Assembly: GCA_035299025.1 (NCBI GenBank)
Contig: DATGXK010000007.1
Location: 496,001-560,000, forward strand
From: Leadbetterella sp035299025
Lineage (GTDB): Bacteria; Bacteroidota; Bacteroidia; Cytophagales; Spirosomataceae
Length of the DNA stretch: 64,000 bases
Direction of reading: 5' to 3'
Part shown: in pieces, positions 17,421-25,675 of the stretch
Position numbering within the stretch: position 1 is the first letter of the stretch
How the letters are laid out: each line of letters opens with the position of its first letter
The notes under the pieces: model-generated
What the model was told of the DNA's origin: nothing
Seen by the model: only the letters and a program-made list of their open reading frames with translations
Database searches by the model: none
Position numbers and translations under genes: made by a program

Positions 17421-17615
17421 TCATGATTCGTCTTTTGTAGTTTTAATGAGTCCGATGCCTGACACAAAGAACAGAATTCCTATCAGACCATAAGTCACGA
17501 GTGATTTGATGTTGCGGGTGCCGGTAGATGTATTTACAAATAAATAGGCGGCATATATCAGCCCAATAATACCTAAGAATGTAAGCAAGGCTCCGAAAAT
17601 TCGTTTTAAATTCAT
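17421..17615 (-). CDS. Two-helix membrane protein, 64 aa
   Basis: Two transmembrane helices (ALLTFLGIIGLIYAAYLFV and SLVTYGLIGILFFVSGIGLI) joined by a polar loop, with a short charged tail. Small proteins of this layout are frequent in Bacteroidota stress clusters. Function unknown. Probably second gene of the unit that starts at 17874. Confidence 0.75.
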   Translation of the reverse strand: MNLKRIFGALLTFLGIIGLIYAAYLFVNTSTGTRNIKSLVTYGLIGILFFVSGIGLIKTTKDES

Positions 17616-17706
17616 AGTGTTTTTTTATAAATGGCTGTTATTGAGTAAAATGTATTTTTAGAAAAAAGTTGCGTGACAAATGAGTAACGTAATGCTGGTA
17701 AAAGCC

Positions 17707-17874
17707 TTATATGGTGATGATTGCGAAAACTTTGAGTAACCAAATGATGACCGCCACAACGACAATAAAATTTAGTATTTTCTTGATTTTGCCGTCCATG
17801 GGCAAATAATTATTGACCAACCAAAGTAAAAATCCAACTACGATTACAACAATGAGAATGTTTAAAATAGGCAT
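17707..17874 (-). CDS. Thivi_2564-family membrane mini-protein, 55 aa
   Basis: Hand-read ORF: MPILNILIVVIVVGFLLWLV forms helix 1, the loop NNYLPMDGKIKKILN is the family hallmark, and helix 2 is FIVVVAVIIWLLKVFAII. The match to the small Thivi_2564 family is clear. Function unknown. First gene after motif copy 5. Confidence 0.9.
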   Translation of the reverse strand: MPILNILIVVIVVGFLLWLVNNYLPMDGKIKKILNFIVVVAVIIWLLKVFAIITI

Positions 17875-17898
17875 GATAAAAGGGGTTTAATGATGAAT

Positions 17899-17965
17899 CA
17901 AAGTTATACTAGGGTAATTGTTTGGTGTTACACAATTCTAAATTTGACTTATGATATTTACATAT
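17899..17965 (-). promoter_or_regulatory. Stress-island promoter motif, copy 5 (diverged)
   Basis: Minus strand: ATATGTAAAT (8 of 10 matches to ATGTGTGAAT) at 1-10, TTGTGTAACA at 31-40, AACTTTG at 61-67. Spacing is identical to the other copies. It is upstream of the Thivi_2564-type gene. Confidence 0.7.
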
Positions 17966-17981
17966 CTTGAGATTTTAAAAC

Positions 17982-18374
17982 TCAATAAATGTATTGTTTA
18001 GAAAAGTACTCGTTTACATAAGCATGTTGCTGGTTTTCAGTCATTTTAAATGACTGCTGCACCTCTATTTTTATTTTGTCAAAGTGGTGGTCTTCTTTTA
18101 AGGTGTTTACCAATTCTGTTTTTGCCGTACCAGGCCCCATAATCAAAACACCAGCACAATTTTGTATTTCTTTGGCTATTTCTTTGTAATAATTGGCTTT
18201 CAATTGCTTTTCTTTGGCGTGCATACCTCTTTCGCCTTTATTCAGACTTTCTTCTTTTACTTCTTCTGTAAATTTTGATTTTATGGTATTGGTAACCATT
18301 TGATCGCTCGAATATTCCATTAGATTCGCTTCTGTATGGTCCATCCAAATGCCTAATAGTGTTGCTTTTGTCAT
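17982..18374 (-). CDS. Conserved hypothetical protein, 130 aa
   Basis: Soluble protein: ATLLGIWMDHTEANLMEY at the start, a charged middle, and GVLIMGPGTAKTELVNTLKED followed by IEVQQSFKMTENQQHAYVNEYF. The arrangement recalls the N-terminal domain of eRF1/Pelota-like or host-attachment-type proteins, which have a glycine-rich GPGxAK segment, but I am not sure of the link. It lies in the stress island between mini membrane proteins. Confidence 0.7.
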   Translation of the reverse strand: MTKATLLGIWMDHTEANLMEYSSDQMVTNTIKSKFTEEVKEESLNKGERGMHAKEKQLKANYYKEIAKEIQNCAGVLIMGPGTAKTELVNTLKEDHHFDKIKIEVQQSFKMTENQQHAYVNEYFSKQYIY

Positions 18375-18392
18375 TATTTTTAGTTTTTAATT

Positions 18393-18512
18393 TTAACTAC
18401 ATTGCCCTAGAATGACCCAAATGATGATGAAAATTATAACAGTTCCGAAGCACCCGCCTCCTAGCTTTTTTGCTCCATAACCTGCTATGAGGCCTTTAAA
18501 TATATTGTTCAT
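18393..18512 (-). CDS. Conserved 39-residue mini membrane protein (paralogue of 6962-7084)
   Basis: MNNIFKGLIAGYGAKKLGGG then CFGTVIIFIIIWVILGQCS. It differs from the copy at 6962-7084 in only a few, mostly conservative, residues. It sits 18 nt upstream of the 130-aa gene. The conserved GYGAKK and GxGCFGT parts suggest a defined interaction surface. Function unknown. Confidence 0.8.
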   Translation of the reverse strand: MNNIFKGLIAGYGAKKLGGGCFGTVIIFIIIWVILGQCS

Positions 18513-18535
18513 AATATTTGAATATTTTGTGGAGA

Positions 18536-18571
18536 TAAAGAAAAACCAAAAAGAGAATTTATCCTTTTTGG
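18536..18571 (-). terminator. Terminator of the OmpA/barrel unit
   Basis: Minus strand: CCAAAAAG-GATAAATTCT-CTTTTTGG hairpin followed by TTTTTCTTTAT, directly after the 18588 stop. Confidence 0.75.
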
Positions 18572-18587
18572 GTTTTTTCTACTTGTC

Positions 18588-19175
18588 TTAAAACTTATAG
18601 CCTAGGGAAATCTGACCCACAGAATTTTTTCCACTTCCCAGCAATGCTCTAGCTTTGTCTTCTGTCACGTCTATAAATCCTTGATTGTAGCGTACCCCAA
18701 TCATCATTTTGTTGAAATTGTACCCTAGCCCAGCTGTTAAGCCTGCATCAAATTTCTTAAAGGCATCCACCAATACGGAGTTGTCGTTATAATATGTATA
18801 ATCAGGTGTTGAAATCAGATAGGAAGCAAATGGTCCTACATTGATATTAAAATCACTCATTTTAAACGAAACCGGTAAAAAGAAGTCTACATAGTTCATA
18901 TTGATTGATTGTTTTTGGCTCAATATTTTAAACGAAGTACCTTTTGTAGCGTAGCTTAGTTCCGGTTGGATCGACATGAAATTTTCAACAAGAGGTAAAT
19001 CCGTAAACACACCTACATGAAAACCCATCTTCTCAGATTTGTTAGGAAGGTTTGGGAATGAGATTGTTGAGGCATTAAGGCCAGCACGTACTCCAAGTTT
19101 TACTTGGGCTTTAATTCCGAAAGAAATCAGGAACAAAGCGAGGATGATAGATGTTTTTTTTCTAGAATTTTTCAT
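18588..19175 (-). CDS. Outer-membrane beta-barrel protein, ~195 aa
   Basis: Signal peptide (KKTSIILALFLISFGIKAQ) and barrel strands KLGVRAGLNASTISF, SIQPELSYATKGTSF, NINVGPFASYLIS, MMIGVRYNQGFIDVTED, ending ISLGYKF. The start at 19175 follows the OmpA stop (19177) directly. An upstream in-frame start at 19190 would overlap it. Third gene of the unit driven from motif copy 4. Confidence 0.87.
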   Translation of the reverse strand: MKNSRKKTSIILALFLISFGIKAQVKLGVRAGLNASTISFPNLPNKSEKMGFHVGVFTDLPLVENFMSIQPELSYATKGTSFKILSQKQSINMNYVDFFLPVSFKMSDFNINVGPFASYLISTPDYTYYNDNSVLVDAFKKFDAGLTAGLGYNFNKMMIGVRYNQGFIDVTEDKARALLGSGKNSVGQISLGYKF

Positions 19176-19176
19176 T

Positions 19177-19863
19177 TCAATTAATTTCATTATTGGCTTC
19201 AGATTTCATTTTTTTATTGGCATAGATGGCTATTTCGACTCTTCTGTTTTGAGTTCTACCAGCATCTGATTCATTGGTTTCGGTGGGCTGACTTTCGCCT
19301 TTCCCTTTTATTTTCAACCTATTTTTACTTATTCCGGTAGAAGCCAGCTCACTCGATACCGCGTTGGCTCGTTTTTTAGACAAGGTCTGGTTAAAAGATT
19401 CCGAGCCTACGTTGTCTGTATGACCTACTATGAGCACATCAGTATCGGGGTATTGCTTGAGTGTAGTGGCGAGTTTCCATAAATCATCCTTATTGGATTC
19501 ACGAAGGTTGGCTTTACCAAAATCGAACAGCAATTGACTGTCGAAAGTTAACTTTATGCCTTCTCCTACACGTTCCACTTTGGCTACATTTCCTAATTCA
19601 TCTTGGATTTTCTTCGCCTGTTTGTCCATTTTGTTGCCAATAACCACTCCTACAGCACCACCAACTGTGGCTCCAAGTATGGCACCCAATACGGTGTTGT
19701 TTTTCTTATTTCCGATCATTCCGCCTATAACGGCCCCAGACGAAGTGCCTATGATGGCTCCTTTCTCTGTTTTGTTTAGATTTGATTTTTTCTGACTTTG
19801 AGAGTTTTTGCATCCTACTATTATGGTAGCTAGAATCAGAAATGGTATTACTATTTTGTTCAT
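19177..19863 (-). CDS. OmpA-family lipoprotein with glycine-zipper segment
   Basis: 228 residues. Lipoprotein signal (LATIIVGC, Cys18), a glycine-zipper pair (GAIIGTSSGAVIGGMIGNKK and GAILGATVGGAVGVVIGNKMD, about 36-80) and a C-terminal OmpA peptidoglycan-binding domain (FDFGKANLRESN, VLIVGHTDNVGSESFNQTLSKKRANAVSSEL, GESQPTETNESDAGRTQNRRVEI). This is the YiaD/Pal-like arrangement that ties the outer membrane to the wall. Second gene of its unit, 57 nt after the preceding gene. Confidence 0.95.
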   Translation of the reverse strand: MNKIVIPFLILATIIVGCKNSQSQKKSNLNKTEKGAIIGTSSGAVIGGMIGNKKNNTVLGAILGATVGGAVGVVIGNKMDKQAKKIQDELGNVAKVERVGEGIKLTFDSQLLFDFGKANLRESNKDDLWKLATTLKQYPDTDVLIVGHTDNVGSESFNQTLSKKRANAVSSELASTGISKNRLKIKGKGESQPTETNESDAGRTQNRRVEIAIYANKKMKSEANNEIN

Positions 19864-19919
19864 TTTTTTGAATTTGTTTACGATTTTATTTTGGTGGATT
19901 CAGTATGCTTTATAGCTAC

Positions 19920-20234
19920 TCAGAGCAAAAGGATTAATATCAAAAGTATGATAATGATACCTCCAGCAGATAAGTAAACTCCTTGTCCGAGGTCTGCCAA
20001 GTTGGACTTGATTGTTCTTACTTCTTTTCTAAGTTCTTTCTTTTCGGCCCTAGTCATGTCCGATTTGTCCATGGCTTTTATGGTATCAATTCTGGCCAAC
20101 ATCACTTTGGCTTCTTCAGACTCAACTTTTTTGGTTCTTTCTTTTAAAATGGCTGTTGGTTCGGCTTTCGATTGTATGGGTGTCAAACTCAACAACATAA
20201 ACAAGGTCAGGAAATACATTATGTACTTTTTCAT
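19920..20234 (-). CDS. Small secreted/membrane-anchored protein, 104 aa
   Basis: Signal peptide (IMYFLTLFMLLSLTPIQSKA), a charged helical region rich in Lys/Glu (ERTKKVESEEAKVMLARIDTIKAMDKSDMTRAEKKELRKE) and a C-terminal helix (VYLSAGGIIIILLILILLL). The C-terminal GGxIIILLILxLLL pattern is seen in short Bacteroidota envelope proteins. First gene after motif copy 4, followed by the OmpA lipoprotein. Confidence 0.8.
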   Translation of the reverse strand: MKKYIMYFLTLFMLLSLTPIQSKAEPTAILKERTKKVESEEAKVMLARIDTIKAMDKSDMTRAEKKELRKEVRTIKSNLADLGQGVYLSAGGIIIILLILILLL

Positions 20235-20290
20235 TGGCGTAGTTTAAATCCCACTATTGGTGGGGCAAGTGTGAAATGATTTTCACTATG

Positions 20291-20357
20291 CAAAGGTCTG
20301 AATATCGACGGCCTATGAGTTACATAAAATTTCATTTAACTTACATCATTCACACAT
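20291..20357 (-). promoter_or_regulatory. Stress-island promoter motif, copy 4
   Basis: Minus strand: ATGTGTGAATGATGTAAG at 1-18 (identical to copy 3), TTATGTAACT at 31-40, ACCTTTG at 61-67. It precedes the 20234 start. Confidence 0.85.
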
Positions 20358-20579
20358 TTAGACTGTGAAATGAATGGTTGTATAAATTGAAAAGGCGTAT
20401 GTGCTTGATATGTAGAATGTTGTGGGTTTGTGAAGAAAATGTTTGAAATATCAATTAGTAGCTTCGAGACCTATCAGTGCAATGAAATTCAAAGGAAAAT
20501 CTAAATTTAACTATGTTCAGTGGCCAGTTACCCACTGCCAATCAACTAGTTATTAGTCAACCAAAATCCGAAAAAACCA

Positions 20580-21005
20580 TTACATCCTTTCCATGTACCA
20601 GTTAAGTTCTTTTTGGATTTTTTGCAAATGAAAAACACTGTCTATTGCTTTTCTGAGTCGGACAAAAGCTGTTTCGCTTTTAACGACGTAGTCGAAGGCC
20701 TGGTGATGCATGCAGTTTACCGCCACTTCAATTTTGTCTTGAGAGGATAGAATAATGACCGGGATATCTTTGTTGTAAGATTTTATTTGTTTCAAAGTTT
20801 CTAGGCCGTTCATGGCAGTGGGATTAATGCCATCTAGGTGGTAATCAAGAATTACAATGTCAGGATTTTTCGATAAGTTGGCAATGCATAGTTCTCCTGA
20901 AATAAACATTTCTATCTCAAAATTGCCTTCATTGAAGAATTCTATTTCTAAAGACTTTAAAAAGAGGGCGTCATCGTCTACCAGGAAAAGTTTTATTTTA
21001 TTCAT
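20580..21005 (-). CDS. Stand-alone response regulator receiver protein
   Basis: 141 residues, a single receiver domain: acidic pocket DDD (10-12), phospho-acceptor D54 in IVILDYHLDG, Thr/Ser switch ILSSQ and conserved Lys in YVVKSE. There is no output domain, so it probably relays phosphate or acts by protein contact. It overlaps the hybrid kinase gene by 8 nt, which makes that kinase (with its Hpt domain) the likely partner. Confidence 0.95.
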   Translation of the reverse strand: MNKIKLFLVDDDALFLKSLEIEFFNEGNFEIEMFISGELCIANLSKNPDIVILDYHLDGINPTAMNGLETLKQIKSYNKDIPVIILSSQDKIEVAVNCMHHQAFDYVVKSETAFVRLRKAIDSVFHLQKIQKELNWYMERM

Positions 21006-23289
21006 TGTTTAAGGTTTTTAGTTTGCCGAGTTCTTCCTCTAATTCCTCACAGGCTTGTAGGCATATATTTTCAAGTTTTGAAACCATTTCAGACACTTGC
21101 CCAGAAATTTCCTGCTGAGCTGCATACGCTTGGATTTTTTTTGCCATATCTTCAAAGTTGTTGTCGATACCCATAATCGAGAAGGAAGGTATCATTTTAT
21201 GCACTGCGGACTTTAGAAGCTTCCAATCGCTATTCTGAAATCCAAGTTTCATAGCTTCTATTAAGGGGGGTGTTTGTTCTAAATATAGTTTTATCATGTC
21301 TGCCATAAGTTTTGGGTTAGATTTTGTCCTTTCTAATAGGTAGCTCAAATCTATACATCTTGCTTTTACTATCAATTCTTCAGTTTTTATTATTTCATCC
21401 AATAAAGATGGTCTTTTTACAAGATCAATGATTTTTGCGTAAAGCAGTTTTTCGTCAACAGGCTTAGCTATGTAGTCATTCATTCCGGCAGTTTTGCATT
21501 TTTCCAAATCTACTGTGGTAACGTCGGCAGTCAGAGCCATAATAGGAACATCAAGTTTAAGAATGTTTCTTATGTATTTTGTGGCCTCAAAGCCGTTCAT
21601 TTCGGGCATTTGGAGATCCATCAAAACGATGTCGTAAGTTTTTTTGCTCAATTGCTGTACCGCCAAACGACCGTTGGATACTATGTCGCACTCAAACTGG
21701 AAGTCCTCGAGAAGAGTCTTCATCAACAACTGATTCAGTTCAATATCTTCAACAACAAGTACTTTAAGGCCAACTAGTTCATTTTCATGCTCTTGATTGG
21801 TCTTTAGGTTTACATCCTGGTTGTTTGTTTTTTTGAAAATTAACTGAAAACTAAAGGAAGAACCTAGATCAAGTTCACTTTTTACATCAATTTGACCACC
21901 TTGTTTTTCCACAAGTTGTTTAACAATGGCTAATCCCAATCCCGTACCACCGTATAACCTGGAGGTCCCGCTTGTGGCTTGTTGGAAATTGTCAAAAATA
22001 TTTTTGATTTTCTCATTTGGAATACCAATTCCTGTATCGGAAATGATAAATTTTATACCTACTTTTTCATGATCTTCTGAAATCAATTGAACATGTACCG
22101 TTATTTTTCCTGATGAGGTAAACTTCACCGCGTTACTTACCAAATTGAGGATAATTTGATGTAGCCGCACCGAATCACCTACCAATACCGCTGGAATGTT
22201 TTTGTCATATTCCACAATCAGTTTGAGATTTTTCTCTTGAATTTTGGTTTCAAACAAATGCAGCATGGCATTTATAGATGACGCCATTTTGAATGGTATT
22301 TCTTCAAAGGTCATTTTGCCGGCATCTACCTTAGCTAAGTCCAAAATATCATTTATGAGAACTATCAGAGCATCTCCGCTGATTTTAATAGCAGTCAGAT
22401 ATTCCCTTTGTTTGGTTGTCAGTTCTGTTTTTAGTACCACTTTAGTGAAGCCTATAATGGCATTCATGGGAGTTCTAATTTCGTGGCTCATGTTGGACAG
22501 AAACTGTTGCTTCGATTTTACGGCGTTTTCTGCTATGTGCATGGCATTTTCTGCTCGTTTCTGCGTTTCCTCGGCTATTTCTGTAGCTAATTCTGCAAAT
22601 ACCTTGGCCTCTATAAGTTCATTTTCAACTCTTTTTTGATCTGTTATGTCTCTGGCAACCACTACTACACCCACGACATTACCAGATTCATCTTTGAAAA
22701 CCGAGCCATTAAACAATACGTCAGTAAGTTTGTGGTCTCTAATCGTCAGCGGATAGTCGGCAACAAAGCCTTTGGCAAATACCTCTTTGTAAACTTCTCT
22801 TGCTTTGTCGGGTTCAGTGAAATAGTCAAAGAAATCAGAACCAATGAGCTCTTCCCTACTAATACCTGTAATTCTTGCAGAGGCGTTGTTTAAATCCGTG
22901 ATTTTACCACTTGGATTAATTGTAAAAAGTGGATCATGACTGGCTTCAATCAGTATTCTTGCAAGGTTGGCTTTGGTTAATTCTGCCGCACGTTTTACTT
23001 TTTCTGAATTCAGAAATGCCAATTCTTGCTTAGCCAAAACCAGTTCTTCGGCTCTTTTTCCTTTTTCATGGGTCTGGAAGGCCAATTCTATGTTTGCATT
23101 TGCCAATTCTTCCTCCCTTTTGCTTTTCTCTAGATTCTGATATGCCAATTCTTTGTTGGCTAACACCAATTCTTGGGCACGTTTTTCTTTCTCCATATTT
23201 TGCCATGCCAACTCTTTTTTGGCTATGACCAATTCGTCCTCACATTCTTCGTTTTCTTTTTTCAATTGTTGTTTCAATGATTCTATCAC
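20998..23289 (-). CDS. Cytosolic hybrid histidine kinase (coiled coil-PAS-HisKA-HATPase-REC-Hpt)
   Basis: 763 residues with no membrane helix. Residues 1-110 contain about four copies of a roughly 21-residue coiled-coil repeat (KELAWQNMEKEKRAQELVLA / KELAYQNLEKSKREEELANA / IELAFQTHEKGKRAEELVLA / QELAFLNSEKVKRAAELTKA). Then come a PAS domain (about 112-225), HisKA with SNMSHEIRTPMN (His about 268), HATPase (DTGIGIP, GGTGLGLAI), a receiver (VLVVEDIELNQ; VLMDLQMPEMNG) and an Hpt domain (AVHKMIPSFSIMG). All parts for a full phosphorelay are present. The signal sensed is probably intracellular. With the receiver gene and the AraC gene it forms the regulatory end of the stress island. Confidence 0.95.
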   Translation of the reverse strand: MIESLKQQLKKENEECEDELVIAKKELAWQNMEKEKRAQELVLANKELAYQNLEKSKREEELANANIELAFQTHEKGKRAEELVLAKQELAFLNSEKVKRAAELTKANLARILIEASHDPLFTINPSGKITDLNNASARITGISREELIGSDFFDYFTEPDKAREVYKEVFAKGFVADYPLTIRDHKLTDVLFNGSVFKDESGNVVGVVVVARDITDQKRVENELIEAKVFAELATEIAEETQKRAENAMHIAENAVKSKQQFLSNMSHEIRTPMNAIIGFTKVVLKTELTTKQREYLTAIKISGDALIVLINDILDLAKVDAGKMTFEEIPFKMASSINAMLHLFETKIQEKNLKLIVEYDKNIPAVLVGDSVRLHQIILNLVSNAVKFTSSGKITVHVQLISEDHEKVGIKFIISDTGIGIPNEKIKNIFDNFQQATSGTSRLYGGTGLGLAIVKQLVEKQGGQIDVKSELDLGSSFSFQLIFKKTNNQDVNLKTNQEHENELVGLKVLVVEDIELNQLLMKTLLEDFQFECDIVSNGRLAVQQLSKKTYDIVLMDLQMPEMNGFEATKYIRNILKLDVPIMALTADVTTVDLEKCKTAGMNDYIAKPVDEKLLYAKIIDLVKRPSLLDEIIKTEELIVKARCIDLSYLLERTKSNPKLMADMIKLYLEQTPPLIEAMKLGFQNSDWKLLKSAVHKMIPSFSIMGIDNNFEDMAKKIQAYAAQQEISGQVSEMVSKLENICLQACEELEEELGKLKTLNNE

Positions 23290-23347
23290 TGATTTTGGTT
23301 TTTGAATGAGGTGTTTGCTTGTTATCAGAGTTTTGCATGGCAGTAGG

Positions 23348-23911
23348 TCAACAAATCTCTTCTATTGGGCTTCTTTTTTTGTCTTTTAATTGTCTAAAAT
23401 GAGTAGGGGTAAGTCCAGTTACTTTTTTAAACTGGCTAGACAAATGGGCCACACTGCTGTAGTTCATTTTGTATGCGATTTCGGTAATGTTCATTTCGCC
23501 ATAAATAATCAATTCTTTAATTCGCTCAGTTTTATGGGCAATTATAAAGTGCTCAATAGTAGTACCTTGTACCTCCGAGAAGAGATTAGCCAAATAGGTA
23601 TAATCATGATTCAGTTTGAGGCTGATAAAGTCTGAGAAGTTTGACTTTGGCAATTCATCAGAATGATGAACCATCTCTATGACCACATTTTTGATTCTCT
23701 CTATGAGCATGGCTCTTTTGTCATCCATGAGCTCCAATCCACTTTCATATAGTACCGCCTTGAGGGAGTCTAATTGCAGTTTGGAGAGGTTTTCCATAAT
23801 TTCAACCACGCCCAGTTCAACCACAATAAAATGTAGGCCCAGGTCTTGGAGAGATTCTTTGACCAGTAACTTGCAACGATTACTCACCATATACTTAATG
23901 TAGAGCTTCAT
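23348..23911 (-). CDS. AraC-family transcriptional regulator
   Basis: 187 residues with a C-terminal AraC helix-turn-helix pair (IKELIIYGEMNITEIAYKMNYSSVAHLSSQFKKVTGLTPTHFR). The N-terminal part is short (KESLQDLGLHFIVVELGVVEI...), resembling the small AraC proteins found with hybrid kinases in Bacteroidota. It is 58 nt upstream of the hybrid kinase in the same direction. It is a plausible binder of the stress-island motif, as yet without direct evidence. Confidence 0.92.
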   Translation of the reverse strand: MKLYIKYMVSNRCKLLVKESLQDLGLHFIVVELGVVEIMENLSKLQLDSLKAVLYESGLELMDDKRAMLIERIKNVVIEMVHHSDELPKSNFSDFISLKLNHDYTYLANLFSEVQGTTIEHFIIAHKTERIKELIIYGEMNITEIAYKMNYSSVAHLSSQFKKVTGLTPTHFRQLKDKKRSPIEEIC

Positions 23912-24361
23912 TGCAAGTGCATTTTATATTTAATCAAAGCTACCTATAAAAAGTGGTATTAGCGAGGGATATATTTTTGGGGGCTATAATTCTCGTTTTT
24001 TTTGCTATGTCTCAAAGCGAATAGTTAATGGGTTATAACATGATAGGAACTAGGATTGATAAATGTTTTGGTGTACAAAATGTTGGCGGTTATTTAAATG
24101 TTTAATCAAAATAAAACAGAAATAAAAGTACAAATCTATCCAAACCGTAATCAAAATTGCTTGAAAATGTATAGTTCCGTGGTTCATGATAATCGATATT
24201 TAAGATTTTAAACATTCTGAGACCCCGATTTTGTGCTGTTCGGACAATTAAAGTCATCGCAATTTAAGAGCTTTTAAAACTTCTTGTAAACAGTGTCTTT
24301 CAACAATTCATATCAATTTCATAAAAAATGCTTCACTTTGTAGTAATACTAGAATCCCAAT
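23912..24361. other. Divergent intergenic region, 450 nt
   Basis: Between the leftward AraC gene and the rightward DUF5690 gene. No ORF or RNA gene seen. It ends in dispersed repeat copy 2 (24307-24356), which abuts the TTG start of the next gene and may supply its promoter. Confidence 0.6.
24307..24356 (+). repeat. Dispersed intergenic repeat, copy 2
   Basis: Matches 9456-9505, with a 27-nt identical core at 24330-24356. A third partial match (ATACTAGAATC) is near 28724, upstream of the phosphatase gene. Two of three copies are just upstream of genes of the phosphonate locus. Confidence 0.7.
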
Positions 24362-25675
24362 TTGCAAAAAAAACAAATTGTGGAATACCTTTCGGCTCGA
24401 TTAACTAGAAAACCACTTTTACTCAATATCTGGTGCTTTGTAGCGGCTTTTGGGGCTTATTTTTGTACTTATGCCTTTCGAAAACCCTTTTTTACGGGTC
24501 AGTTTGATGGTTATGTTCTTTGGGGTATGAGCCTTAAAAGCGTCTACATCATCATGCAAGTGTTGGGTTACATGAGTTCCAAGTTTATTGGTGTAAAAAT
24601 CATTTCAGAACTCCAACCGCAGCAAAGAATCAAGCTAATTATTTGGCTAATCGCCATCGCAGGTTTGGCTCTTTTGTTTTTCGGCTGGGTGCCGGCACCT
24701 TACAATCTGCCTTTTTTATTTGTCAATGGCCTGCCCTTGGGTATGGTTTGGGGCGTACTTTTTAATTTTTTGGAGGGGCGTAGGTTTACTGAAATATTGG
24801 GTATTGGTCTGAGCATCAATATGATTATGACCTACGGAATTCTCAAATCGGTATATCTTTCTATCCAAGTATTTTTTGGTTTTTCTGAGTTTTGGATGCC
24901 ATTTGTGATAGGTGTTATGTTCTTGCCCGCTTTTGCCGTTTTTGTGTGGATGTTGAGCAAAATACCACCTCCAAACAAAGAAGAACAACTGGTGAAAGTT
25001 TCTCGTAAACCCATGAACAACTCCGAAAAGCTAGAAATTCTAAAGAAATATGGTTTTGGTATTTTGGCCATCATTATGCTGTATGCATTCTTTACTACGC
25101 TAAGAGATTTTCGTGATAATTTTGCAATCGAAATATGGCAGCAGATTGATTCTGGGCATTCCAATTTGATTTTTGCTAAAATTGAAACTATTATTGCTTC
25201 GGTGATTATGATATTTTTGGCCTTCATTGCTTTTTTCAAAAACAACCGCACGGCTTATCAGGTCATAACCATCATGATTGTTTTTTCGCTGGTCTCTATA
25301 CTTTTGAGCAATTACCTTTTTCGGGCCAATGTTATTTCGCCACAAATTTGGATGGCAACGCTGGGCATAGGTTTTTATCTGCCCTATTTGCTGATTCAGA
25401 TAGCTTATTTTGAAAGACTCATAGCTTATCAAAGTATCAAAGGCAATGCTGGTTTCTTTGTGTATTTGTGCGATAGTGTAGGGTATTTAGGTAGTGTGGT
25501 CTTACTATTTTACAAAGAGTTTAGCTCCAGAAGTATTGCGTATAGTCAGACACTTTTAGAGCTTAGCGAAATGACTGGCTATCTGGGAATTATTTTAATT
25601 TCGCTACAGTTTTTCTTTTTTGAGAAGAAATTTGCACAGCAAAAGAAATACGAATTTAGCGAAACAATTGTCTGA
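24362..25675 (+). CDS. DUF5690-family MFS-like transporter
   Basis: 437 residues with about 12 hydrophobic helices. FGAYFCTYAFRKPFFTGQF resembles the first helix of organophosphate:phosphate antiporters (YAFRK...), and GLPLGMVWGVLFNFLEGRRFTEI is the helix 4-5 region. The family is recognised as DUF5690. No ATG lies upstream within the frame, which closes shortly before, so TTG at 24362 is the best start. Its 3' end overlaps the convergent oxidoreductase gene by 20 nt. Given its neighbours it may import a phosphonate or phosphate ester (inferred). Confidence 0.85.
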   Translation: MQKKQIVEYLSARLTRKPLLLNIWCFVAAFGAYFCTYAFRKPFFTGQFDGYVLWGMSLKSVYIIMQVLGYMSSKFIGVKIISELQPQQRIKLIIWLIAIAGLALLFFGWVPAPYNLPFLFVNGLPLGMVWGVLFNFLEGRRFTEILGIGLSINMIMTYGILKSVYLSIQVFFGFSEFWMPFVIGVMFLPAFAVFVWMLSKIPPPNKEEQLVKVSRKPMNNSEKLEILKKYGFGILAIIMLYAFFTTLRDFRDNFAIEIWQQIDSGHSNLIFAKIETIIASVIMIFLAFIAFFKNNRTAYQVITIMIVFSLVSILLSNYLFRANVISPQIWMATLGIGFYLPYLLIQIAYFERLIAYQSIKGNAGFFVYLCDSVGYLGSVVLLFYKEFSSRSIAYSQTLLELSEMTGYLGIILISLQFFFFEKKFAQQKKYEFSETIV

